Origin: Methylococcus capsulatus str. Texas = ATCC 19069
GTDB lineage: Bacteria > Pseudomonadota > Gammaproteobacteria > Methylococcales > Methylococcaceae
Direction: 5' to 3'
DNA: 64,000 nucleotides
NCBI RefSeq assembly: GCF_000424685.1
Contig: NZ_KE384224.1
Span: 677,982 to 741,981 of the forward strand
Part shown: one piece after another, positions 33,926 through 43,102 of the stretch
Layout: each line of letters starts with the position of its first letter
Position numbering within the stretch: the first letter of the stretch is position 1
Translations under genes and position numbers: made by a program
The notes under the pieces: model-generated
What the model saw: only the letters and a program-made list of their open reading frames with translations
What the model was told of the DNA's origin: nothing
Database searches by the model: none

Positions 33926-34321
33926 TCAGGGCTTGGCCGCAGCCCCCGCGCTTCCGCCGTGACTCATTCCGCCTTGATGCTGCATCTGCATCATCATCTG
34001 ATGGTGCGACTTCATGTGCTGCTTGATCATGTCGCGCTGCTGCTGCTTGAGCTTCTCCTTTTCCGCAGGGTCGGTCGCCGCCTGGATCTTGTCCATGATC
34101 TCGTGCATCTGCAGCATGTGATCCTGCATCATCTTGATGCGCTGATCCATCTGCTCCTCGCTCATCATGCCACCGCCCCCCATCATGCCGGGCCCCATGC
34201 CGCCCATTCCGCCGGAGGCGTGGGGATTCGGGCTTGCACTCGGCTCCTCCGCGCAGACCGGGCCGGCGAGTCCTGCAACCGCGACCCAGACCAGGATCAG
34301 GCTTTCAATCGGTTTACGCAT
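33926..34321 (-). CDS. Met/His-rich secreted protein
   Basis: A 131-residue protein. Start at 34321 (MRKPIESLILVWVAVAGLAGPVCA) with a GAGGAG ribosome site; the first ~24 residues are a signal peptide ending in Ala-x-Ala-like VCA, so it is predicted periplasmic or secreted. The mature part begins with a Gly/Met block (GGMGGMGPGMMGGGGMM), then a long helix with MMQDHMLQMHEIMDKIQ and KQHMKSHHQMMMQMQHQGGM. The density of Met and His suggests soft-metal (copper) binding. I do not recognise a named family, and the metal assignment is inference. Its neighbour downstream is the beta-CASP gene. Confidence 0.75.
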   Translation of the reverse strand: MRKPIESLILVWVAVAGLAGPVCAEEPSASPNPHASGGMGGMGPGMMGGGGMMSEEQMDQRIKMMQDHMLQMHEIMDKIQAATDPAEKEKLKQQQRDMIKQHMKSHHQMMMQMQHQGGMSHGGSAGAAAKP

Positions 34322-34414
34322 CTTGCGACTCCTCAACATCGTTCTGGTGCGCTGGGGAATTCCAGCACGGCGGACGGTATCACCGAACCGGCCGCCTGAC
34401 CAGCCCTCGACGCC

Positions 34415-35101
34415 TCATACCACCCACTGTTCGAATGCCGCCGAAAGGACCAGGCCGGAAGATTCCGGATGGCCATCCGGGCACCAGGGTAGCAGGGCCA
34501 GACGCGGCTCCGGCAGCGATTCGTCCAGGGTGTGGAGATATTCGTCCAGATACGGGAACTCGGGGTCGATCACATTGCCGATCCATCCGGCCGGGCGTAC
34601 GCAGGACCGGCCGATCGCCGCGGCGCTGAGCAGCGCGTGGTTCAGACAGCCGAGGCGCAGATCCACGACCAGAACTACCGGCCAATGCAGGGCTTCTGCG
34701 AGGTCGGATACCCTCTCATGGTCGTTCAAAGGCACTTCCCATCCACCGACGCCTTCCACGATCACCCAGTCGGCCGCGCCCGCCAATGCCTCGCTGCGGG
34801 CGACGATCGCGCCGATGTCGATGGGCCGCCTCTCCAGACTGGCAGCGATATGGGGTGAGGTCGGCATTTCGTAGGCGAAAGCGTTGACATCTTCGTAAGA
34901 CGCCTGGACGTCCGCCGCCGCCATCAGTAGTTCGGCGTCCTCATGACGCAGGCTGCCATTCCTCCGCACCGCGCCGGTCGCCACCGGCTTCATCGCAGCG
35001 ACCCGTAATCCCCGCCGGCGCAGTTCGCGAATCAGCGCCAGGGAAACTCGGGTCTTGCCGACCCCCGTGCCCGTTCCCGTGATGAAAAAACCTTGTGCCA
35101 C
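34415..35101 (-). CDS. bioD: Dethiobiotin synthetase
   Basis: A 228-residue P-loop ATPase-family enzyme that forms the ureido ring of dethiobiotin from DAPA, CO2 and ATP. It starts MAQGFFITGTGTGVGKTRVSLAL (P-loop GTGTGVGKT). It also has MKPVATGAVR, the substrate-contacting Lys, and VIVEGVGGWEVPLN (EGxGG). It is the last gene of the minus-strand biotin operon bioB-F-H-C-D, 9 bp after bioC. Length is normal. Confidence 0.95.
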   Translation of the reverse strand: MAQGFFITGTGTGVGKTRVSLALIRELRRRGLRVAAMKPVATGAVRRNGSLRHEDAELLMAAADVQASYEDVNAFAYEMPTSPHIAASLERRPIDIGAIVARSEALAGAADWVIVEGVGGWEVPLNDHERVSDLAEALHWPVVLVVDLRLGCLNHALLSAAAIGRSCVRPAGWIGNVIDPEFPYLDEYLHTLDESLPEPRLALLPWCPDGHPESSGLVLSAAFEQWVV

Positions 35102-35110
35102 GATGCACCC

Positions 35111-35938
35111 TCATTTTTCGACCAATGCGGTCAATACTTCAAAGCTGGCGGTCACGGCGGACGCCATGCCCGGCAAACGCCCGTACGCTTCGCTCACCCG
35201 TTCCAGCGTGTGCCGGCTCAGCAGATGGCGCGGCCGGTTCCGGGTCAGGTTTCGCGCTCCCAGCGCCTTCAGCTCTTTCATCAGCGCCAGCACCGAAGGA
35301 TAGCCACGCCGGAGAGTCCTTGCGTCGAGCCGGATTTTCGTGAATCCCTGCGCCCGCAGCTCCTGTTCCACCGAGCGGCGCGTCGCGAAGGCATTGACGT
35401 GGGTGTACCCATCGACGGCGCGCCAGGCCATCCGCAACTCGCCCAATGTGGCCTCGCCGAAGGTGCTGAACGCCAGCCTGCCGCCCGGACGAAGCACCCG
35501 GCAGCATTCGGAAATGGCACGGTCCAGCCGTTCGCACCATTGAAAAGCCATGTTGGAAAAAATCAGGTCGACCGACTCGTCCGCGAGTGGGAGGGCCTCG
35601 GCATCGCCCACGACGAGGCCCATGCCATCGGCGCCCGGCCGATGGGAGCGCAGGAACCGGAGCATGCCTTCGGCGATGTCCAAGGCCAGACATTCGGCAG
35701 TGGGAAAAGCGGCGACCAGCAAGCCGGAGAAATGGCCGGTGCCCGCACCGAGATCGAGCATGCGGGCCGGTGGCGGCCCGAGATGGCGGATGCCGGCCAG
35801 CAGCGACTCGCCCACCTCCCGCTGCAATGCCGCGACGCCGTCATAGCCGACGGCCGCCGCACCGAACGAGACGCCGACCCAACGCTTTTCGGGCGTATCG
35901 GCAAACGGCCCGATGTCAGGACGAGGCAATGAATTCAT
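35111..35938 (-). CDS. bioC: Malonyl-ACP O-methyltransferase
   Basis: A 275-residue SAM methyltransferase that methylates malonyl-ACP so that fatty acid synthesis can make the pimeloyl chain. It has KRWVGVSFGAAAVGYDGVAAL (the BioC-type opening with a Tyr), MLDLGAGTGHFSGLLV (motif I), LDIAEGMLRFLR and LIFSNMAFQWCERLDRA, the 'SNxAxQW' segment typical of BioC. It overlaps the bioH end by 23 bp and precedes bioD, consistent with translational coupling. Confidence 0.93.
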   Translation of the reverse strand: MNSLPRPDIGPFADTPEKRWVGVSFGAAAVGYDGVAALQREVGESLLAGIRHLGPPPARMLDLGAGTGHFSGLLVAAFPTAECLALDIAEGMLRFLRSHRPGADGMGLVVGDAEALPLADESVDLIFSNMAFQWCERLDRAISECCRVLRPGGRLAFSTFGEATLGELRMAWRAVDGYTHVNAFATRRSVEQELRAQGFTKIRLDARTLRRGYPSVLALMKELKALGARNLTRNRPRHLLSRHTLERVSEAYGRLPGMASAVTASFEVLTALVEK

Positions 35939-36680
35939 GGATCAGGCGGGCCGTCCGTTCTCCGTGGGTCAGGAATGGAACATGGGGGGCATCGTCGATG
36001 CGGTGACTGACCAGGCCGGTCTTCAGCCCGGCCAGCGCATCCCCCAGCTCGACCGGCACCAGTCGGTCACGCCGGCCCAGCAGCGCCTGCACCGGTTGGG
36101 GAAGCTCACGCAATACCCCGCGCAGATCGGCGTGGCGTAATACCTCCAGACCGGCCAGGAGCGCCGGCCGCTCCGGCGGCGGCCGTCCGGCCAGCTGGCT
36201 GCGGACGCCGCGCAGCAATTCCCGCTCGTTCGGCATGCCCCACGCCTGCAGAGCCAGAAAGCGCCGGCAGGCATCCTCGTAGTCGGACAGAAAGCCGTCG
36301 GCGAAGCGCGTCAGCGTGACGGCTTCCATTCCCGGCCAGCCGGGCTCGGCGACGAAGCGGGGCGTGCCGCACAGCAGGGTGAGCGAGGCCACGGCCCCCG
36401 GCGCCATGCGCGCGGCCTCCAGCGCCACCATCGCGCCGAGCGACCAGCCGACCCAGTGCGCCGGCCGGGGCACGGCCTCCAGAACGGCCCCCGCTACGGT
36501 TTCGAGCGACCAGTCCGCCAGCATCGGGCTGTGGCCATGTCCCGGCAGATCGATCCGCGTGACCCGGAAACGGTCGGTCAGCCACGGCACGAAACCGGAC
36601 CAGATGCCGCCGTGCATGCCCCAGCCGTGGATCAGGACCACCTCGGGCCCGCGCCCCGAAGTCTCGACGAACAGCCCCAT
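35916..36680 (-). CDS. bioH: Pimeloyl-ACP methyl ester carboxylesterase
   Basis: A 254-residue alpha/beta hydrolase that removes the methyl group from pimeloyl-ACP methyl ester after chain elongation. It shows LIHGWGMHGGIW (oxyanion region), VGWSLGAMVALEAARM with the nucleophile Ser in GWSLG, and the catalytic His in DAPHVPFLTHGE. It is placed immediately after bioF (adjacent stop and start) and overlapping bioC, so methylation and demethylation enzymes are made together. Confidence 0.94.
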   Translation of the reverse strand: MGLFVETSGRGPEVVLIHGWGMHGGIWSGFVPWLTDRFRVTRIDLPGHGHSPMLADWSLETVAGAVLEAVPRPAHWVGWSLGAMVALEAARMAPGAVASLTLLCGTPRFVAEPGWPGMEAVTLTRFADGFLSDYEDACRRFLALQAWGMPNERELLRGVRSQLAGRPPPERPALLAGLEVLRHADLRGVLRELPQPVQALLGRRDRLVPVELGDALAGLKTGLVSHRIDDAPHVPFLTHGERTARLIHEFIASS

Positions 36681-37844
36681 TCAAGCCTCCTGAGGAACGG
36701 CGTCGGCCAGTGCCTCGAGCAGGCCGTCGATCTGCTCGTTCGAGTGCGCCGCGGACAGAGTGATCCGCAACCGGGCGGTGCCTGCCTGCACCGTCGGCGG
36801 ACGGATGGCGCTCACCAGAAAGCCCCGCTCGCCCAAGCGACGGCTGGCTTCGAGGGCGTCGGCATTGGCGCCGATCACGAGGGGCTGGATCGGACCGGGC
36901 AGGTCGCCCAGTCCGAACCCCAGACTCGCGGCGCCGGCACGGAAACGCCGCACGTTGCAACGCAGCCGCTCGCGCCGCTCGGGCTCCTCGCGCACGAGAC
37001 GCAGACTGACCCGGGTCGCCTCGGCGACCGCCGGCGGCAGCGCGGTGGTGTAGACGTAGGTACGGGCGCGCTGGATCAGATAGTCGATCAGGGACTCCGA
37101 ACCCGCTACGAAGGCGCCGAACGTACCCAGCGCCTTGCCCAGGGTGCCGACCAGTACCGGAACCTCGGGCGCGCCCAGGCCGAAATGCTCCAGGGTTCCG
37201 CGCCCTTCGGCGCCCAGGACGCCCAGGCCGTGCGCATCATCGACCATCAGCCACGCCCGCCCGTCCCGGGCGACGCGCGCCAGCTCCGGCAAAGGCGCCA
37301 GATCCCCGTCCATGCTGAACACACCGTCGGTGACGACCAGCCGGGTCTCGGCGCGGGACTCGGCCAGGGCGGCTTCGAGAGCGCGGGCATCGGCATGGCG
37401 GTAGCGCCGGAAGCGGGCGCCGGACAAGAGGCCGCCGTCCAGCAACGAAGCATGGTTCAGCCGGTCCTCGAACACCGTATCGCCGCGCCCGGCCAGGGCG
37501 GAGACGACACCGAGATTGGCCATGTAGCCGGTGGAGAAAAGCAAGGCCCGCGGACGACCGGTGAATTCCGCCAGTTCTTCTTCCAGCGCATGGTGAGCCG
37601 CAGAGTGGCCGCAGACCAGGTGGGAAGCTCCGGAACCGACACCCCAGCGGTCGACGCCGCGCCGAAAGGCCTCTCTCACCGCGGGGTGGTTCGCCAGCCC
37701 CAGATAATCGTTGCTGCAGAAATTGACCCGGGGGAGGCCGTCGATGACGACCCGGGTGTCCTGGGGACTTTCGACGATACGCCTCCACCGGTAGGCATCG
37801 CGCGCCTTGATCTCTGCCAAGGCCGAGGCCGGATCGAATGTCAT
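36681..37844 (-). CDS. bioF: 8-amino-7-oxononanoate synthase
   Basis: A 387-residue PLP enzyme condensing pimeloyl-ACP (or CoA) with L-alanine. Start at ATG 37844 ([18 protein letters not shown]), chosen because the open frame upstream lies in bioB. Signature segments are [66 protein letters not shown] and the PLP Lys in [16 protein letters not shown]. The start overlaps the bioB stop by 4 bp. Length fits the family. Confidence 0.95.
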   Translation of the reverse strand: MTFDPASALAEIKARDAYRWRRIVESPQDTRVVIDGLPRVNFCSNDYLGLANHPAVREAFRRGVDRWGVGSGASHLVCGHSAAHHALEEELAEFTGRPRALLFSTGYMANLGVVSALAGRGDTVFEDRLNHASLLDGGLLSGARFRRYRHADARALEAALAESRAETRLVVTDGVFSMDGDLAPLPELARVARDGRAWLMVDDAHGLGVLGAEGRGTLEHFGLGAPEVPVLVGTLGKALGTFGAFVAGSESLIDYLIQRARTYVYTTALPPAVAEATRVSLRLVREEPERRERLRCNVRRFRAGAASLGFGLGDLPGPIQPLVIGANADALEASRRLGERGFLVSAIRPPTVQAGTARLRITLSAAHSNEQIDGLLEALADAVPQEA

Positions 37845-38851
37845 GGAACCCAGCAGCCCAAGCCCGCCATGCGCAGCCCCAATCGCGCGAATAATCGCCG
37901 ATCGCGCTGGGCCTGCGGATTCTCCGTCGTCAGCAGCCTGTCGCCGTAGAAGATCGAATTCGCTCCGGCCAGGAAACACAGGGCCTGCATCTCGTCGCTC
38001 ATGTCCGAACGGCCGGCTGACAGCCGTACCCGGGACGCCGGCATCATGATCCGCGCCACGGCGACGGTACGCACGAAATCGAACGGATCGAGCGCTGCCG
38101 TATCGGCCAGCGGCGTGCCCTCCACCCTCACCAGCAGATTGATCGGCACGCTTTCCGGGTGGCGCGGCAGATTGGCGAGCCCGATCAGCAGTCCCGCGCG
38201 GTCGGCGGCGGATTCGCCCATGCCGACGATGCCGCCGCAGCACACGTGCATGCCGGCATCGCGCACCCGTTGCAGCGTATCCAGCCGGTCCTGGTAGGTC
38301 CGGGTGGTGATGATCTCGCCGTAATAGCTTTCCGAGGTATCCAGGTTGTGGTTGTAGTAATCCAGCCCCGCTTCCTTGAGCCGCCGGGCCTGTTCATCGC
38401 TCAACATCCCCGCAGTGACGCAGGTTTCCATCCCCAGCGCCTTGACGCCTTCGACCATCGCCGCGATGGCCTCCAGGTCGCCATCGCGGGGGCTGCGCCA
38501 GGCAGCGCCCATGCAGAACCGTGTGGCGCCTTCTTCCCTGGCCCGCTGGGCGGCTTCCAGCACATCTTCCAGCGACATCAGCGATTCGCGCTTGACGCCG
38601 GTCTCGTAATGCGCGCTCTGGGGGCAATAGGCACAGTCTTCCGAACAGGCGCCGGTCTTGATGCTCAGCAGGCTGCTGACCTGGACTTCGTTCGGGTCGA
38701 AATGGCGCCGATGGATGGTCTGGGCCTGGAATAGCAATTCGCTGAACGGCAGCGCGAACAAGGCCTCGGCCTCGCCCTGGGTCCAGTCGTGGCGCAGCAC
38801 GGGCTCTTCCGCCCGTTCCTGGTTCGTCATTATCGCAACTTCGGCATGCAT
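37841..38851 (-). CDS. bioB: Biotin synthase
   Basis: About 336 residues, radical SAM enzyme inserting sulfur into dethiobiotin. The radical SAM cysteines are in [19 protein letters not shown] (CxxxCxxC). Other landmarks: [37 protein letters not shown] and [11 protein letters not shown], plus [12 protein letters not shown] at the C-terminus. Two starts are possible: 38851 ([12 protein letters not shown] 10 bp upstream) and 38830 (MTNQERAEE). It heads the operon bioB-F-H-C-D. I looked for a BirA-type operator upstream and saw none; bioA is not in the window. Confidence 0.95.
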   Translation of the reverse strand: MHAEVAIMTNQERAEEPVLRHDWTQGEAEALFALPFSELLFQAQTIHRRHFDPNEVQVSSLLSIKTGACSEDCAYCPQSAHYETGVKRESLMSLEDVLEAAQRAREEGATRFCMGAAWRSPRDGDLEAIAAMVEGVKALGMETCVTAGMLSDEQARRLKEAGLDYYNHNLDTSESYYGEIITTRTYQDRLDTLQRVRDAGMHVCCGGIVGMGESAADRAGLLIGLANLPRHPESVPINLLVRVEGTPLADTAALDPFDFVRTVAVARIMMPASRVRLSAGRSDMSDEMQALCFLAGANSIFYGDRLLTTENPQAQRDRRLFARLGLRMAGLGCWVP

Positions 38852-38904
38852 TACACTCGATCTCCAGTGGATGGCCCGGATACCGGCCGTGAGCAAAGGG
38901 CAGC

Positions 38905-38950
38905 CCCCTTACCCCTGCCCCTCTCCCAGAGGGAGAGGGAAGTCAGCCCC
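38905..38950. repeat. Palindromic repeat, copy 2
   Basis: CCCTCTCCC (38919-38927), AGA loop, GGGAGAGGG (38931-38939), preceded by TTACCCCTGCC. Same core and orientation as the copy inside the TviB-like gene at 15327. It lies just upstream of bioB. Confidence 0.8.
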
Positions 38951-39107
38951 CATGTTGTTGAATTGTGAATCGGAGAACCGTCATACCGGCAAGGAAACCG
39001 GCATCCAAAACACAGGGACGTGAGCCCCGACTACCGTCCATGGCGCCTGGACCCCGGCCTCCCTGCCGTGGCGACGAATCTCTGCGGCTCATTTCAACGG
39101 CATTGTG

Positions 39108-39165
39108 ATTCAGCCCCTTCTCCCTTTGGGAGAAGGGATGGGGATGAGGGCAAGCCTAACCAAAC
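39108..39165. repeat. Palindromic repeat, copy 3 (inverted)
   Basis: CCCTTCTCCC (39115-39124), TTT loop, GGGAGAAGGG (39128-39137), followed by ATGGGGATGAGGGCAA. On the minus strand it reads TTGCCCTCATCCCC before the hairpin, matching copy 1. Copies 2 and 3 fill much of the 380-bp bioB-comF intergenic region (38852-39231), in which I see no gene. Confidence 0.8.
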
Positions 39166-39231
39166 TCACACACGACCCGATATCGCAATTCAGGATATGG
39201 ACACGCCGACAGCCTCTGTCGACGCGCAAAC

Positions 39232-39933
39232 ATGAAAATTGAAAACGGTTGGCTGAATATTATACAGAACTGGATCTATCCGCCCACCTGTCTGTTGTGC
39301 GGCGACGACGGGGAAAGGGGACTGGATCTGTGCGGGGCATGCGAGCGCCAGCTTCCCAGGACCGGCACCGTGTGCCTGCGTTGCGGCGAGGCCCTGCCCG
39401 AAGGCGCCCCCAGCCCTTGCGGACGCTGCCTGCGGCATCCGCCGCCGTTCGATAGCTGCCGCGCGGCGTTCCGCTACGAGGAGCCCATACGGCATCTGAT
39501 CCACGGGCTCAAGTTCGGTCATCGCCATGCCTGCGCCCGCACGCTGGGAGAACTGACCGCCGCCCACTTCCGGACACATGCGGAACTGCCCGAACTCATC
39601 GTTCCGGTTCCGCTGCACCCTTCCCGCTACCGCGAGCGCGGCTTCAACCAGTCGCTGGAAATCGCCCGGCACCTGAGCCGGAACCTGCTGGTCCCTCTGG
39701 AGTTTCGCGCCCTCACACGAAACCGCACCACCCGGCCGCAAGCCGAACTGTCCGCAGATGAGCGGAGAAAAAACATCCGCGGCGCCTTCCGGGTGGAAAG
39801 GGAGGTCAACGTCCGCCACGTCGCCATTTTCGACGACGTGGTCACGACCGGAGCAACGGCGGGCGAACTGGCGCGAACGCTGCGGGCAGCGGGCGTCGAG
39901 CGGATCGACGTTTGGGCCGTGGCGAGGGCCTGA
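39232..39933 (+). CDS. ComF-family protein
   Basis: A 233-residue ComF-type protein. N-terminal zinc-finger-like cysteines: PPTCLLCGDDG, LCGACERQL, VCLRCGEAL and CGRCLRHPP. A double-helix region follows and then a type I phosphoribosyltransferase domain ending in VAIFDDVVTTGATAGELART (PRPP loop). PVPLHPSRYRERGFNQSLEIA is the family signature. ComF proteins are linked to DNA uptake in competent bacteria (ComFC/GntX). It is divergent from bioB and convergent with gspD. A role in competence here is inference from family. Confidence 0.9.
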   Translation: MKIENGWLNIIQNWIYPPTCLLCGDDGERGLDLCGACERQLPRTGTVCLRCGEALPEGAPSPCGRCLRHPPPFDSCRAAFRYEEPIRHLIHGLKFGHRHACARTLGELTAAHFRTHAELPELIVPVPLHPSRYRERGFNQSLEIARHLSRNLLVPLEFRALTRNRTTRPQAELSADERRKNIRGAFRVEREVNVRHVAIFDDVVTTGATAGELARTLRAAGVERIDVWAVARA

Positions 39934-39954
39934 GCCGCGCCGCCGGTCTCGAGT

Positions 39955-42387
39955 TCACGGCGTCGAAGGCTCCACCGCCGCCGGCTGGGCATCCGGCTCG
40001 CCTCTGTATAGGTTGGTCAGCTTGCGGCGGAATTCGTTGCTGATCGAATTGATGTCGCCTTTCTTTTCCACGACCCGCGGCGTGATGAGCACCACCAGCT
40101 CGGTGCGCTCGGGCTTTATCTCGGTGGACCCGAACATCCAACCTATCATCGGGATTTGGTTCAGGTATGGCAGACCGGTCTGGGTCTCGGAGCGCTTATC
40201 GGAGATCAGTCCCCCCAAGGCCAGCGTCTGCCCGTTGGGCACGGCGACGACGCTCTGGATTTCCCGATTGGCGAATTGGAAGGTTTTCTGTCCGCTTCCG
40301 ACTTCGACCGGAGAAGGAGTAGATATGGCCTGGAATATCTCCAGCGAAACGAGGCCGCCGGAATTGACCCGCGGCCGGATTTGCAGGGTGACACCCGACT
40401 GCTGCTGCTGGAATTGATTGAACTGGGTGGTACCGATGGTCGCGCTGGCCGTCGTACCCGTTAGCACCGGTACCTGATCGCCGACGTTGATCTTCGCCTG
40501 TTGATTGTTCAGAACCATGAGCGAAGGTGAGGAAATCACATTGACCAGATTTTCCTGCGCCAACAGGTTAAGCAGAACCTTGACATTACCGCCGTTGGCG
40601 ATCAGCGCATAGCTGAATCCCCCACTCGCGGAAGCGGCCCCGTTGATGAAATCCTTTACCAAGGCAGCAAGCGGGCTGCCCAGTGCCTCCGTGCTGCTAC
40701 CGCTGCTGATCAGCCACTTCAATCCGTACTGGAGATCGTTTTTCAGGCTGATCTCGACGATGGTGGCGTCGATGAGCACCTGGAGCGGCAAGACATCCAA
40801 GGCCTTGATCACCGCTTCGATCTCCTTCCAGTCCTGGGGCTTGGCGATCACGATCAACGCATTGTTGGCAGGATCGGCGACGACCCGCGCATTGTTGCCG
40901 AGTTGGGTCATGCTTGCTCCCTGACCGCCCGCACCCGACCGCGCGCCGCCGAAACTGCCCCCACTGGTACCCAGGCCGCCGCCAGAACCGCCCAAACCAC
41001 CGCTGCCGGAGCGGCCGAGTCCGCCGCTGCTGCCGGAAGTTCCCATGCTGCCCGTCGTGCTCCCCATGCTGGAACCGCTGCTGCCGGAACTTCCGAATGA
41101 ACTCCCCGAGCCTCCAAAGGACCCTCCCGAGCCGCCATAGCCGGCAGAAGACCCGCCAAAACCGCCTGCGGTCGCAGAAGCCGAGCCGAAGGCGCTCGAT
41201 ATGCCACTGCCGACGTCCATTCCGGTCAGCCCTGGCGCCAGCGAAGGCCCCTGCCGTCCCGCGCCGCCTCCGAAGATCCCGCCCAGCGTGTGGGCAAGCT
41301 CGCCCGCATCCACGTGCTGGCAGCGATAGACGTGGACATTGCCGGTACGGGTGGTGTTGTAGCGGTCGAGCCGTTCGATCCAGTCCTGCACTTCGTGCAG
41401 GAGATGCATCTCAGGAGCCACGGCGAGGATGGCGTTGAGGCGTTCGATCGGCAGGATGCGCAGCACGTTGCCCATGGCGCCCTTGCCGCCGAGCCCGAGG
41501 ACCTTGGTCAGTTCGTCGGCGATGGTCGGCACGTCGGCGTTCTTGACCGGATACAGGGCCACGGACATGCCCCGCATGTAGTCGACGTCGAAAATCTGCA
41601 CCGCTTCCATGACGCCGCCCAACTCTTCCGCCGTACCGGCCACCATGACCAGATTGCGGGTCTCGTCCATCCGCAGCACGGCCTTGGGCGGCATGATGGG
41701 CTCCAGCACTTTCTGCATTTCCGCGGCGCTGATGTAACGCAAAGGAATGACCCGCAACTGGTAACCCGGCTCCATCATTCCCAGCCCGACCCCGGGACCG
41801 GAGGCGCTGATCGCCGCCTGGGCGTCGGGTTCGATTTTGTACATGCCGCCCTCCCGGATCAGCGCCGCCCCGTTCATCCGCAGCAGGGTCTCCAACGTCG
41901 GGATCATCTCGTCCTCGGTCAGCGGCCGGGTGGTCTGCAGACTCACCTTGCCGGTGACCTTGGGACTCAGGACGTAATTCACCTTCAGCGTATCGCCGAG
42001 GATGACCTTGGTGACTTCCGACAGGTCGGCGTCGTCGAAATTGAGGGTGTACTTGCCTTCTTTCCGGGGCGAGGTGCGGCCGCCTCCTTTCCCGGTCGCA
42101 CCGCCGCCAGCGGAGGACGTAGTGGCGGAACCCGGGTAGCCGCCACCGCCGGCGGACGGCGGATTGACCACGGCCCCCTTCCGCGGATAGTACTCCGGCT
42201 TCTTGAGCATGTCGGTCTGAGCCTCCGCCAGCGGCGCGGGCGGAGGCTCGGTCGACACCTTCTCGATCTTCAGGCTCTCCGGTGAAACCGGCTTTTTGTA
42301 AAAGTCGGGCAGCAGCGACTCGCAGCCACTCAGGCCGAGGGCCGCCGCTACCGAGACGGCGGCGATTCTTTGAATGAACTTAGGCAT
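39955..42387 (-). CDS. gspD: Type II secretion secretin GspD
   Basis: An 810-residue outer-membrane secretin. The signal peptide ends in a lipobox-like AAALGLSGCESL, so it may be lipid-anchored like XpsD. N0-N3 domains follow, for example YTLNFDDADLSEVTKVILGDTLKVNYVLSP (quoted YTLNFDDADLSEVTKVILGD) and NVHVYRCQHVDAGELAHTLGG. A Gly/Ser-rich insert of about 90 residues then sits in N3. The secretin core has VPVLTGTT, ISSPSLMVLNNQQAKINVGDQ (quoted SSPSLMVLNNQQAKINVGDQ) and the beta-lip/VPNGQTLALGGLISD C-terminal signature. It is last in the operon, the Xanthomonas xps order. The long Gly/Ser insert is unusual. Confidence 0.95.
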   Translation of the reverse strand: MPKFIQRIAAVSVAAALGLSGCESLLPDFYKKPVSPESLKIEKVSTEPPPAPLAEAQTDMLKKPEYYPRKGAVVNPPSAGGGGYPGSATTSSAGGGATGKGGGRTSPRKEGKYTLNFDDADLSEVTKVILGDTLKVNYVLSPKVTGKVSLQTTRPLTEDEMIPTLETLLRMNGAALIREGGMYKIEPDAQAAISASGPGVGLGMMEPGYQLRVIPLRYISAAEMQKVLEPIMPPKAVLRMDETRNLVMVAGTAEELGGVMEAVQIFDVDYMRGMSVALYPVKNADVPTIADELTKVLGLGGKGAMGNVLRILPIERLNAILAVAPEMHLLHEVQDWIERLDRYNTTRTGNVHVYRCQHVDAGELAHTLGGIFGGGAGRQGPSLAPGLTGMDVGSGISSAFGSASATAGGFGGSSAGYGGSGGSFGGSGSSFGSSGSSGSSMGSTTGSMGTSGSSGGLGRSGSGGLGGSGGGLGTSGGSFGGARSGAGGQGASMTQLGNNARVVADPANNALIVIAKPQDWKEIEAVIKALDVLPLQVLIDATIVEISLKNDLQYGLKWLISSGSSTEALGSPLAALVKDFINGAASASGGFSYALIANGGNVKVLLNLLAQENLVNVISSPSLMVLNNQQAKINVGDQVPVLTGTTASATIGTTQFNQFQQQQSGVTLQIRPRVNSGGLVSLEIFQAISTPSPVEVGSGQKTFQFANREIQSVVAVPNGQTLALGGLISDKRSETQTGLPYLNQIPMIGWMFGSTEIKPERTELVVLITPRVVEKKGDINSISNEFRRKLTNLYRGEPDAQPAAVEPSTP

Positions 42388-42416
42388 GCACGGTCGCTTG
42401 CAACTCGTTGAACGGC

Positions 42417-43100
42417 TTACTCATCGCTTTGATCCTCTGTGTCTTCGGCACCGTCGCTTTCGGTATCCTCGTCGGGCTCGCCCATTTCGCCCTCCTCCTC
42501 TTCCAGTGTCTCGGCATCCGGGGACTGGTTGCCGGCCGGGGGCTTCTTGCCGGGCTTGGCCTCCTGGGGCGGCTGCGGCGCTCCGCCGGCTGCAAGTTTC
42601 GGCTTGACCTTCAGGAGCGGGAGTTCCTTGATCTCCCCATCCTGCTGCATGATGACGCGATCGGTCTTCAGCTCCTTGAGAACCCAGCCACTGACGACGC
42701 CGCCTTCCTTGACACGCTTGTACTTGCCCTTGGGATCGACCAGCAGGGCGGTTTTTCCGGTCGGGGAAAAGATCATCCCCATCAGCTTGAGGTCGAGCGG
42801 CGTCCGGCTGACCGGCGGCGGCGGCTCTTCCACCACTTCCGGCGGCGGCCGGCGTCCCTCCACGAACAGCGGGCGCTCGACCAGCTCTTCGAATTCGCCG
42901 AGGTCCGGGAATTCGAAAGGAGCGAGCTCCGGTTCGTCCGCCGCGGCTTTGTCCACGGCCTTTGGAGCCTCGGGTATACGGTGCATGCGGTCCACGCTGT
43001 ACCACTCCACCCCCAGCAACAGTCCCAGCCCCGCACAGACCGAGGCGAGCAGCAGCGACAGCCTCAGCTCGGCATTGAGCTTTCCTATGTCCCATTTCAT
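42417..43100 (-). CDS. GspN/GspC-like inner-membrane component (XpsN type)
   Basis: A 227-residue protein starting MKWDIGKLNAELRLSLLLASVCAGLGLLLGVEWYSV, one N-terminal membrane helix (SLLLASVCAGLGLLLGV). A periplasmic domain follows with RPLFVEGRRPP and TPLDLKLMGMIFSPTGKTALL, which resembles the GspC homology region (the 'L.L.G....' fold), and a Pro-rich then strongly acidic C-terminus (ETLEEEEGEMGEPDEDTESD). Its position between GspM and GspD corresponds to XpsN, which bridges the GspL/M platform and the secretin. No separate gspC is seen. Confidence 0.75.
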   Translation of the reverse strand: MKWDIGKLNAELRLSLLLASVCAGLGLLLGVEWYSVDRMHRIPEAPKAVDKAAADEPELAPFEFPDLGEFEELVERPLFVEGRRPPPEVVEEPPPPVSRTPLDLKLMGMIFSPTGKTALLVDPKGKYKRVKEGGVVSGWVLKELKTDRVIMQQDGEIKELPLLKVKPKLAAGGAPQPPQEAKPGKKPPAGNQSPDAETLEEEEGEMGEPDEDTESDGAEDTEDQSDE

Positions 43101-43102
43101 GT

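Noticed and set aside
31694-34399. 901-codon + strand frame
   Set aside because: Antisense shadow of the beta-CASP and Met/His-rich genes and alternative frame of the Nif3-like gene; composition typical of GC-rich noncoding frames.
38852-39231. Possible biotin operator or riboswitch before bioB
   Set aside because: I saw no BirA-type palindrome; the region is largely two dispersed palindromic repeats.
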